Positions 55,988-64,000 of a stretch of 64,000 bases of DNA are shown here, in pieces. Below the pieces are notes generated by a model. That model saw nothing but the letters and a program-made list of their open reading frames with translations. It had not been told where the DNA came from and ran no database searches. Each line of letters starts with the position of its first letter. Positions within the stretch are counted from its first letter, which is position 1. Source of the stretch: Candidatus Symbiopectobacterium sp. 'North America' (GTDB lineage: Bacteria; Pseudomonadota; Gammaproteobacteria; Enterobacterales; Enterobacteriaceae); the NCBI RefSeq assembly GCF_015762685.1, contig NZ_PEHF01000001.1, forward strand, positions 101,999-165,998. The letters are read 5' to 3'. A program made the position numbers and the translations under genes.

Positions 55988-56144
55988 TTTTAGCCAAAAG
56001 GCGTAATGCAATTTTTTTGTAAATTTTCAACTTTTTTATAATTTTCACTTCATTACCATCAACTTTCCCGCCACAGTGTTTTACCTTGAGAGCAGAGATC
56101 GGTAAGCTACAGCCCTTTTTCACAACACCCGCATCGAGGACAGG

Positions 56145-56837
56145 ATGACAACCGAACTAACGTGGCATGACGTTTTGGCACAGGAAAAAGAGCAGCCTTA
56201 TTTTGTGCAAACATTGACGTTTGTCGGCAATGCCCGCGCCGAAGGAAAGGTAATTTATCCCCCGCAGAAAGATGTGTTTAACGCCTTTCGCTATACGGAG
56301 TTCAATCAGGTCAAGGTGGTTATCCTGGGACAAGACCCCTATCACGGGCCTAATCAAGCGCACGGCCTGTCATTCTCCGTCCGTCCGGGCATTCCCACAC
56401 CGCCGTCATTAATGAACATGTACAAAGAGCTGGCGAACGATATTTCCGGCTTTACGATCCCTCAGCATGGTTGCCTACAAAGCTGGGCGGAGCAAGGTGT
56501 GCTACTGTTAAATACCGTGTTAACGGTGGAGGCAGGTCAGGCGCATTCCCACGCCAACCTCGGCTGGGAAACCTTTACCGATCGCGTGATTAGCGCATTG
56601 AATGAAAAGCGTGATGGCATCGTGTTTCTGCTGTGGGGCGCACACGCACAGAGAAAAGGCAGCATTATCGACACGCAGCGCCATCATGTGCTGAAATCCC
56701 CGCACCCGTCACCGTTGTCTGCACACCGTGGCTTTCTGGGCTGTCGCCACTTTTCCAAAACGAATCAATTTCTGATACAGCAGGGGCAGTCGCCAATTGA
56801 TTGGATGCCACAGCTACCGAGTTCAGCAGATCAGTAA
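56145..56837 (+). CDS. ung: Uracil-DNA glycosylase
   Basis: Ung excises uracil from DNA. The 230 residues include the water-activating loop [14 protein letters not shown] (Asp64), the Gly-Ser loop region and the Leu-intercalation motif [11 protein letters not shown] with the catalytic His. The frame is intact. It is divergent from grcA. Confidence 0.96.
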   Translation: MTTELTWHDVLAQEKEQPYFVQTLTFVGNARAEGKVIYPPQKDVFNAFRYTEFNQVKVVILGQDPYHGPNQAHGLSFSVRPGIPTPPSLMNMYKELANDISGFTIPQHGCLQSWAEQGVLLLNTVLTVEAGQAHSHANLGWETFTDRVISALNEKRDGIVFLLWGAHAQRKGSIIDTQRHHVLKSPHPSPLSAHRGFLGCRHFSKTNQFLIQQGQSPIDWMPQLPSSADQ

Positions 56838-56962
56838 TGTCATCGGTTCGCAAGCCGCGCCACAGCAATGCAAATAGCTTGCGAACTGAGCCCGATGCGA
56901 AAATTGACTACGCCACAGCGATGGTCTTGGGGAAAAAACAAGGAAATAAAAACAAGAAGGAG

Positions 56963-57038
<76 letters not shown>

Positions 57039-57096
57039 ACAATGCTGGATATGTTTACTGCATCTGTTTACCACAGCCATCCCAACACACTTGGGA

Positions 57097-57172
57097 TGGT
57101 GGAGCTAAGCGGGATCGAACCGCTGACCTCTTTCATGCTATGCAAGCGCTCTCCCAGCTGAGCTATAGCCTT
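57097..57172 (-). pseudogene. Decayed second tRNA-Ala copy
   Basis: It is the same 76-nt gene 58 bp from the intact copy but with four substitutions. The first two acceptor bases are AA instead of GG, so pairs 1:72 and 2:71 are lost. The anticodon reads AGC instead of GGC. One anticodon-stem base is A instead of C, giving a G30-A40 mismatch. It is probably a dead or poorly charged tRNA. Confidence 0.85.
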
Positions 57173-57411
57173 ATTACATCAGACAGTGACACCGATTGTC
57201 TGTGTGAACGGCCCGAATAATATGCAACCCGCTCAGGTGTGTCAACGGCTAAATCTATTTCTGCCGTCAACCGCTGAAAAAGCCGCCAGCACTCCGATTT
57301 TATCAACGCTTGTGGCGAAATACCGCGCATAAGAACAGAAAAAGCGCTGGTAATGATAACGGGTTTTATTATCATCTTTTTACTCGTTCATCAGAACCTT
57401 AACAGGTCGTT

Positions 57412-58296
57412 ATGCGCTATTTGCCCGTTGTGCTTATTACTCTGATCACCTCCAGCCTTTTGCCCGCACGGGCATAGCCCCTTGTCGCCACACTCTCTGA
57501 AAACGCTAAGCGCTACTTCAGCATTGAGCAACACGATATGGAAAGTACCCGCCAGCTTCAGTACCGTGTCTTCATCGCTACGCCGCGTGATATCGCCGCA
57601 CAGGAGAAACGTCCAGTGCTCTATGTACTGGACGCCAATGCCCAGTTCCCGCTGGCGGTCAACAGTTATACCCCCGCACAGGGGCCTGCACCTGTGATTG
57701 TTGGCATCGGCTATCGCATTGATCAAGGTTATGACATCCCTGCCCGCACCCGCGACTACACGCCACCGGCCCCGACAATCGATCCGGATTTTGGGGAGGG
57801 AGGGGAAGCAGAGCAGTTTTATCAGTTTATCCAACACAGTGTGAAACCGTGGGTAGAAGCGCGAGTCCCGGTTAATCCACAGCAGCAGACACTCGCCGGT
57901 CACTCCTTTGGCGGGTTATTCGTACTGTTTACCCTGTTTAATCATGGGGAATCCTTCCAGCGCTATCTGGCTGCCAGCCCGTCTATCTGGTGGGGAGACG
58001 GAGTAGTCATCCCCAAACGTTCACCACTGCTTACTGCACAACCTACGTCAATCACGATAAGCGTAGGCGAATATGAAGAGAAGCCCCCCAAGGCCGATCC
58101 CAACCAACCGGTCGATCCGAAACGTGCCAAGCGTCAGGCACAGCGCACCATGGCGACCAAAGCGCGCGATCTGTCAGCGCAATTGCACAGCGAAAACCCC
58201 GCAGCCAGCTTTATCCTGTTCGAAGGTAAACACCATGGCAGCGTGATCCCCGATGAGATGTCAAAGGCGATAGAAGTGGCCATTCAGCCACAATGA
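57412..58296 (+). pseudogene. Secreted alpha/beta hydrolase, putative siderophore-type esterase, nonsense mutation
   Basis: A signal peptide (PVVLITLITSSLLPARA) is followed immediately by TAG at 57475-57477, where a Gln codon is likely. The remainder is open: EKRPVLYVLDANAQFPL, the nucleophile elbow AGHSFGGLFVLF, SPSIWWGDG and the late EGKHHGSVIP with the catalytic His. The fold is esterase D/BesA-like (PF00756), the family that includes IroE and other ferric-siderophore hydrolases, but the substrate is unproven. An internal ATG at 57538 could give a cytoplasmic 252-residue product lacking the first strands. Confidence 0.8.
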
Positions 58297-58321
58297 GCTC
58301 AGGATTGATCTGCGTTCGTGA

Positions 58322-58376
58322 ATAAAAAAACGCCCCGGCGGCGAACTCCCGAAAAGGAGGGGCACACGGGGCGTTA
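58322..58376 (-). terminator. Intrinsic terminator of gltX
   Basis: On the minus strand AACGCCCCG pairs with CGGGGCGTT around a 30-base loop containing a nested CTCC/GGAG hairpin. A T run follows. It lies about 20 bp past the gltX stop. Confidence 0.82.
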
Positions 58377-58397
58377 ACCGATCGCTGGGTTACGCGA

Positions 58398-59813
58398 TTA
58401 TTGCTGCGCTTCACGCTCAGCGATAAAGGTCAATGCTTTATCGATGCGTGCCAATGCACGCTGCTGACCCACCTCCTGTACCGTAACATCAACGCCCGGT
58501 GATTGGCCCGCGCCAGTTACCGCCACACGCAGCGGCATACCGACTTTACCCATGCCTTGTTGCAGTTCGTCCGCCGTGCCCTGAATGGCGTGATGAATGT
58601 TTTCCGCAGTCCAGTCGCTGATAGCAGCAAGTTTCTCACGCACCAGTTCCAGTGGCTGGCGAGCGACCGGGCGCAAGTGTTTCTTGGCAGCATCGGCATC
58701 AAACTCGGCAAAATCTTCATAGAAATAACGGCAGGACGCCGCAATCTCTTTCAGAGTTTTGCAGCGCTCGCCCAACAGCGTCACCAGTTCGCACAGTTGC
58801 GGCCCGGTGCGAGTGTCGATCCCTGCCTGCTCAATGTGCCACGACAGATGCGTTGCCAAATATTCAGCCGGCAGATGATTGATATAGTGATGATTGAGCC
58901 ACTGCAACTTCTCGGTATTGAAGGCGCTGGCCGATTTGCTTACGGCATCCAACGTAAACAGTTGCGTCATCTCATCAATGGAAAAAATTTCCTGATCGCC
59001 ATGTGACCACCCCAAGCGAACCAGATAGTTGAGCAGCGCTTCTGGCAGATAACCATCATCGCGATACTGCATCACGCCCACGGCACCATGGCGTTTGGAC
59101 AGTTTTTTGCCATCATCGCCCAGAATCATAGACACATGGGCGTATTCCGGCACCGGCGCACCCAACGCTTTCAGGATGTTGATTTGGCGCGGGGTGTTGT
59201 TGATATGGTCTTCACCGCGAATAACGTGCGTGATTTCCATATCCCAATCGTCGATCACTACACAGAAGTTGTAGGTTGGCGAACCATCGGTACGGCGAAT
59301 GATCAGATCGTCTAGTTCCTGATTGCTGAATTCGATCGGGCCACGAATACGGTCGTTGAAAATCACAGAACCGTCTTGCGGGTTACGAAAACGCACCACG
59401 TGAGGCTCATCATCGGCATGATGCGCATGAGAATCGCGGCAGCAGCCGTCATAGCGTGGTTTTTCACCCTTCGCCATTTGATCTTCACGCAGCGCTTCCA
59501 GACGTTCACGGCTGCAATAGCATTTGTAGGCGGTGCCCTGCACCAGCATTTCATCAATCACCGCGTTGTAACGATCAAAGCGCTTGGTCTGGTAGTACGG
59601 ACCCTCATCCCAATCCAGGTTCAGCCAGTTCATGCCATCCATAATGGCATCAATGGCATCCTGCGTTGAACGCTCCAGGTCAGTGTCTTCGATACGCAAA
59701 ACAAACTCACCCTGATGGTGACGGGCAAACAGCCAGGAGTAAAGCGCAGTACGAGCGCCGCCGACATGCAAATAGCCAGTGGGGCTTGGCGCGAAACGAG
59801 TTTTGATTTTCAT
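58398..59813 (-). CDS. gltX: Glutamyl-tRNA synthetase
   Basis: GltX charges tRNA-Glu. The 471 residues contain the HIGH-equivalent [16 protein letters not shown], the zinc-binding region around [11 protein letters not shown], the KMSKS-equivalent KKLSKRHG and a helical anticodon-binding C-terminus. It is full length and open. Flanking tRNA-Ala, tRNA-Val and tRNA-Lys genes repeat the E. coli gltX neighbourhood. Confidence 0.97.
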   Translation of the reverse strand: MKIKTRFAPSPTGYLHVGGARTALYSWLFARHHQGEFVLRIEDTDLERSTQDAIDAIMDGMNWLNLDWDEGPYYQTKRFDRYNAVIDEMLVQGTAYKCYCSRERLEALREDQMAKGEKPRYDGCCRDSHAHHADDEPHVVRFRNPQDGSVIFNDRIRGPIEFSNQELDDLIIRRTDGSPTYNFCVVIDDWDMEITHVIRGEDHINNTPRQINILKALGAPVPEYAHVSMILGDDGKKLSKRHGAVGVMQYRDDGYLPEALLNYLVRLGWSHGDQEIFSIDEMTQLFTLDAVSKSASAFNTEKLQWLNHHYINHLPAEYLATHLSWHIEQAGIDTRTGPQLCELVTLLGERCKTLKEIAASCRYFYEDFAEFDADAAKKHLRPVARQPLELVREKLAAISDWTAENIHHAIQGTADELQQGMGKVGMPLRVAVTGAGQSPGVDVTVQEVGQQRALARIDKALTFIAEREAQQ

Positions 59814-60081
59814 TGGGATAATAAGCCTTGTTACTTAAGGGCGACTGGCAGACACCAGCGACGGTTCCAGCCAAAAGTTGGCGATATTCTATCACTCTGC
59901 CCTGATTCCTCAACGCTGTAACCGCATTGCGTGTTGAATAGGACTAACAATACGCCGAATTATTGACCACGAATGCTCAGAAAAACGACGTGTTGCCTAA
60001 TTTTACAACGAACACGCATTTTGCATTTAAAAAACGTTGACTCACTTTCAACTATCCCTATAATGCGACTCCACACAGCGA

Positions 60082-60157
60082 GGGTGATTAGCTCAACTGG
60101 GAGAGCACCTCCCTTACAAGGAGAGGGTCGGCGGTTCGATCCCGTCATCACCCACCA
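60082..60157 (+). tRNA. tRNA-Val (TAC)
   Basis: The 76-nt gene starts GGGTGATTAGCTC, with anticodon loop CTTACAA and an encoded CCA. Relative to E. coli valU it has A instead of G at position 15 and A instead of G at position 43. The latter breaks the 27:43 pair of the anticodon stem. It is probably still functional. E. coli has three copies in this cluster; only one is here. Confidence 0.9.
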
Positions 60158-60164
60158 CTTCTGC

Positions 60165-60240
60165 GGGTCGTTAGCTCAGTCGGTAGAGCAGTTGACTTTT
60201 AATCAATTGGTCGCAGGTTCGAATCCTGCACGACCCACCA
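60165..60240 (+). tRNA. tRNA-Lys (TTT)
   Basis: The 76-nt gene starts GGGTCGTTAGCTCAGTCGG and has anticodon loop CTTTTAA on a TTGA stem, T arm GGTTCGAAT and encoded CCA. It equals E. coli lysV in position, 7 bp after tRNA-Val. All stems look sound. Confidence 0.95.
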
Positions 60241-60512
60241 TATCCGCAGATCGGTTTTTTTTCCTTTAATCCTTTCTCATATGTCTGAGACATCCAACAA
60301 ACACCAATCAGTGCTTAGACTTGGGCGAAAGCGCCGTTAGCGTCGATCGCAAAAGATGATCTCATCCCGATTAACCTTTCCCACTACCATTTTAGTAGAA
60401 CCTTTTTAAGTCGAAACATTACCCTTCGTTTAGGCCATAAGCGTTACTGTTGTGTAGATCATAGTCAGAATCAGTGATAAAACATCAAAAATTAATAAAA
60501 AATCATTATTGA
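60241..60512. other. Non-coding stretch between tRNA-Lys and gtrA
   Basis: These 272 bp become progressively AT-rich towards gtrA. I see no duplicated tRNA 3' end or attachment site in what follows, and no gene. Confidence 0.5.
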
Positions 60513-60872
60513 ATGCTTAAATTATTCACTAAATATATGACCGTAGGGATTATCAATACAATTATTCACTGGATTGTATTCGGTGCTCTGGTTTATCTTT
60601 CAGCATATGATCAATCGGTCGGAAACCTGATTGCATTTCTGGTTGCAGTTACATTTTCATTTTTTGCCAATGCGAAATTCACCTTTCAAGCCAGAGCTTC
60701 TGGAGGAAGATATTTTCTTTTCATTACTTTCATGGGGACACTGAGCTTTATTTCAGGTCAACTATCAGACCATTATAATATTTCCCCCTTGATCACAATG
60801 ATTGAATTTTCTGCAATTAGCCTAGTTTGCGGTTTTTTCTACTCGAAGTTCATTGTCTTTAGGAAAAAAAAA
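60513..60872 (+). CDS. gtrA: GtrA-like bactoprenol-glucose flippase, reading into gtrB
   Basis: The 120-residue GtrA family protein has four membrane helices ([63 protein letters not shown]). It is thought to flip undecaprenyl-phosphate-glucose. It ends FRKKK but has no stop. A run of ten A continues it in frame into the GtrB ATG at 60873. With nine A it would end at TGA, overlapping that ATG. The cluster is clearly AT-richer than its surroundings, a sign of transfer. Confidence 0.85.
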
Positions 60873-61797
60873 ATGAAAATCTCACTGGTAGTTCCTGCCT
60901 TTAATGAGGCAGATACAATACCTATCTTTTATAAAGCAGTTAGAGAGATGGAATCTCTCAGACAGCACCAAGTAGAAATTTTTTTCATTAACGATGGCAG
61001 CAGCGATGCTACAGAGTCAATCATTAATGCACTCGCCGTGTCGGATGAATTAGTTTTTCCGCTATCGTTCACTCGTAATTTTGGTAAAGAATCTGCTATT
61101 TTTGCAGGATTAGAGAATGCAACCGGGGATGTCATTATTCCCATTGACGTTGATCTTCAGGATCCTATTGAAATAATTCCTGCTCTTATTGAAAAATGGC
61201 AATGTGGAGCAGACATGGTGCTGGCTAAGCACTCGGATCGCTCTACGGATGGTCACTTAAAGCGAAAAACGGCAGAATGGTTCTATAAACTCCACAACAA
61301 AATTAGTACACCGAAGATCGAAGAAAATGTGGGTGACTTTCGTTTAATGTCTCGTGGCATTGTTGAAGATATTAAGCTTATGCCGGAACGCAATCTTTTC
61401 ATGAAAGGGATACTCTCTTGGGCAGGGGGGTAAAACAGATATTGTTGAATACACCCGTGCTGAACGCGTTGCAGGAAACACAAAGTTTAATGGTTGGAAA
61501 CTCTGGAACCTTGCTCTTGAAGGCATTACCAGTTTCTCAACGATTCCATTAAGAGTGTGGACCTATATTGGTCTATTTGCAGCAGGATTATCCTTCCTTT
61601 ACGGCTCCTGGATGGTTTTTAATACCCTGGTTTTCGGAAATCCCGTGCGCGGTTATCCTTCCCTCTTAGTTTCTATTTTGTTTCTCGGTGGTATTCAGCT
61701 TATAGGAATTGGGGTTTTAGGAGAATACATCGGAAGGATTTATGTAGAAGTAAAACAAAGACCAAGATACATAATTAAAAAACAAGCACCAAAATGA
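60873..61797 (+). pseudogene. gtrB: GtrB-like bactoprenol glucosyltransferase, frameshifted at a G run
   Basis: GtrB transfers glucose from UDP-glucose to undecaprenyl phosphate. [17 protein letters not shown] and [12 protein letters not shown] (DGS), [17 protein letters not shown] and the two C-terminal membrane helices ([39 protein letters not shown]) are present. The frame breaks in the six-G run at 61425-61430 (LSWAGG). Five G would restore [17 protein letters not shown]. The combined length of about 308 residues is normal. Confidence 0.85.
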
Positions 61798-63294
61798 GAT
61801 ATATCAAAAAGATGAAAAAGACACTGACAATATTAATATCGGTTGTTATTTTTTTAGCAATATTTTTGATTGAGTGGTATACGCCTATCCATTCAAATGA
61901 TTATCACTATACACTGCTAGGCATATCTTTAGATACTCACTACAAACACTACATGACATGGAGTGGAAGAGTGGTCGCTGATTACATCAGCACATTGTTA
62001 CTATATCTAAACTCTCGTATTATTTACTCGATTTCAATTGCAACAGCCGTATTGTCTTTTTGCCTTTTCATTGCAAAAAAAACCATCAGGTTGATTCAAA
62101 TGGAATAAAAATGACAGTATAATTATTCCATTAGTTTTTCTTACCTATTGGATAGCTAATCCTAATATTGGAGAGACAATATTCTGGGTTGTTGGTAGCG
62201 TCAATTATCACTGGACAAATCTTTTTGTTGCTGCATGGATATATGGAATAAGCTACACACTTCAAAATAATGATAAAAAAATCCGCATACTGATGGTAAT
62301 CATCAGCCTATTAGCCGGATGCTCTAATGAAAGCGTGGCTCCATTCGTTATTGGATCATCATTGTTAGCGATTTGTTATGATTTCTGGAAAAGAAAAAGT
62401 TTTGATATCAATAAGGTAATTTATACTTTCATTGCAGTAGTCGGGGCTTGCATACTCATTCTTGCACCCGGAAATTTTATCAGAGCAAAAGAAACCCCGA
62501 TTTGGTTAGGGAAATCATTTTTAGAAAAAATTGTATTCCATTTTACAGAACGACTCTCTGGACATCTTGCTCTGATATGGATTAGCTATGTTGTTTTAGC
62601 ATTACTTGCTTTGATTGCAGTTATAAGTGCTCGCAAAGGTACGCCAGTTTCTAGAAAAAGAATCTATGCAACTTATCTGATGATAGCGATTGCGGTGGGG
62701 ACAAGCTTTATCATGTTCATCTCCCCCTCTTACCCAGATAGGGTAGTCAATGGAACATTGATGTTTCTTCTCTTTTCAATATCATTCCTTGGTCATGGTA
62801 TCCTGGAAACGGCTGACAGAAGAAATATTTTGAATATCAATATTGTCACCTTTCTTTGTCTAGCAACCTTCTTGTGGTCTTATTCGCTAATGTATAGCGC
62901 TTACACACGTGTTTATGTGCAAGACAAAGTAAGAATGAAGATCATTGCGGATGAAATAGCCAAGAATCAAGAGAGTTTTTCCATTCCTGAGTTCTATTTC
63001 TCTAAACTCCAAAACAGCGGAGGGCATTTCGGCCTATTCCATGCTCCAAATCTTTATGGACGATATTTTGGTGCAAAAGAGATTTTTAAAACCATTGTCA
63101 AATTTGACTACTCGGTCATGTACAGTGGCCAAAAAGGGGTTTTGGATGACTACACCCGTTACTACACCAATGAGCCTGGTGATTTTATGTTAGTGAGCGC
63201 TAAGTCACTAGAGGGAGAGATGGCGATAACAGTCAACGGCAACAAAGTGAGTTATACACTGGAGACATTTACCAAAGCAACAGTCAATGATTAA
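61794..63294 (+). pseudogene. Serotype-type membrane glucosyltransferase (GtrC-like), frameshifted
   Basis: This is a polytopic membrane protein of about 500 residues, with a first helix KTLTILISVVIFLAIFLIEWY and many later ones. Motifs such as NPNIGETIFWVVGSVNYHW and the ensuing LLAGCSNESVAPF resemble third genes of gtr clusters, which attach glucose to O-antigen. The first 100 residues end at TAA (62106) and the rest continues in another frame from WNKNDSIIIPL. One indel near 62095-62105 is enough. It overlaps gtrB by 4 bp. The exact linkage specificity cannot be told. Confidence 0.78.
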
Positions 63295-63728
63295 TACTGG
63301 TATTATAAAAAAATACCCACAGGCCTGTTCGACGCCGTCAACATCGTCAAATAACGGCTAAGATCAGTACAACAAATAGCGGACAATGGCTGAAAATTAT
63401 TGTCGGTAGCAGCTTACCGACATCATCCATGCTCACCACGTTACTTGGTTCAATCCGCTGTATGATATTGATAAATAAAACAACACATCATATTCCATAC
63501 AGCGGCCCATCACCCAGCTGCCATCCTTCCCGAAAAGGGGCCTTTGTTGATAGTGGCCTTGCTATGTTCATTTCAACATCGCGTTCACATAGCTACTCGC
63601 GCATACCACAGCAATTTTTTTGATTAGCTATGTCAAATAAATTTGTTTTCTCTGCATCACTAAAATGGCGACACTACGCCCTGTTGTCCTTCCCACAATT
63701 TTTGTGAACATGCATAGGGTTAATTATT
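63295..63728. other. Non-coding stretch between the gtr cluster and the DoxX gene
   Basis: About 430 bp contain no protein-like frame on either strand and no recognisable insertion sequence end. It may be the eroded remains of a gene. Confidence 0.45.
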
Positions 63729-63941
63729 ATGATTGCTCAGCTCAATCGGTCATTCAATCGCCTCGCAGACCATCAGGATGCAGGTATTCTGCTACTGCGT
63801 CTGACCATTGGTATTTTGTTGCTGTTTCACGGCGTAGCCAAAATAGAGCACGGCGTGGGTTGGATTGTGCAGATGCTGCAAGCAGCGGGCCTGCCAGACT
63901 TTATCGCTTATGGCGTGTACATTGGTGAAGTGATTGTGTAA
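63729..63941 (+). pseudogene. DoxX-family membrane protein, truncated
   Basis: The 70 residues give AGILLLRLTIGILLLFHGVAK and FIAYGVYIGEVIV, the first half of a DoxX/YphA-type four-helix membrane protein. A TAA follows GEVIV, where homologues continue with further helices. The remaining 60 bases of the window do not resemble the missing part in any frame. It is therefore truncated by a deletion or insertion at about 63940, although the window edge limits the view. Confidence 0.65.
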
Positions 63942-64000
63942 GTATCCCGGTAAACCGAACCATTCACTTTTAGAGATCTTCTGACATACTGATTATGTCC

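Overview
The window looks like a chromosomal segment of a Pectobacteriaceae-type enterobacterium (Dickeya/Pectobacterium relatives) undergoing genome degradation. The backbone is enterobacterial: glyA-hmp, glnB-glrR-yfhG-glrK-purL-mltF-tadA-pgpC, yfhL-acpS-pdxJ-recO-era-rnc-lepB-lepA-rseC-rseB-rseA-rpoE, trmN6-srmB, grcA-ung and gltX with its flanking tRNAs. A paeY-pemA pectin-degradation pair and a Lap-type adhesin locus point to a plant-associated ancestor. About half of the accessory genes are broken by nonsense mutations, small indels or deletions, while nearly all core genes (glyA, purL, era, rnc, lepA, lepB, rpoE, gltX, acpS, pdxJ) are open. That contrast argues for real, fairly recent pseudogenization, as in host-restricted insect or plant symbionts, rather than poor sequence. 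The genus is an inference.

Layout. 1-6.2 kb: hcaT, then a deletion that joins a truncated TPR/glycosyltransferase-like gene to a truncated hydrolase, then a frameshifted autotransporter. 6.5-9.3 kb: glyA and hmp, divergent, with recognisable PurR and NsrR sites. 9.4-12.4 kb: paeY (frameshifted) and pemA (open, but with the catalytic Arg changed to His) behind a KdgR-like box. 12.4-21 kb: glnB, the GlrKR two-component operon, a possible small ORF, a palindromic repeat and purL with a PurR box. 21.3-25 kb: mltF (three in-frame TAG codons), tadA, pgpC, murQ (broken).

25.3-42.7 kb: a Lap surface-adhesion locus and two c-di-GMP enzymes. It holds the protease LapG, the receptor LapD, a small Lap-linked protein, an RTX/VWA giant adhesin, an outer-membrane channel LapE, the ABC exporter LapB, the adaptor LapC, a GGDEF protein and a PdeH-like EAL phosphodiesterase. 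Normally high c-di-GMP makes LapD sequester LapG, so the adhesin stays anchored. Here every component except LapE and the small protein is interrupted, so switchable adhesion has probably been lost as a unit.

42.9-52.8 kb: an intact housekeeping block ending in the sigma-E operon with a clear autoregulated sigma-E promoter. nadB, normally next to rpoE, is absent. 53-60.2 kb: trmN6 (broken), srmB, grcA (broken, though its tandem FNR sites remain), ung, one good and one decayed tRNA-Ala, a broken esterase, gltX, tRNA-Val and tRNA-Lys. 60.5-63.3 kb: an AT-rich gtrABC-type glucosylation cluster with homopolymer frameshifts. The window ends in a truncated DoxX-family gene. I saw no CRISPR array, rRNA, integrase or recognisable insertion sequence.
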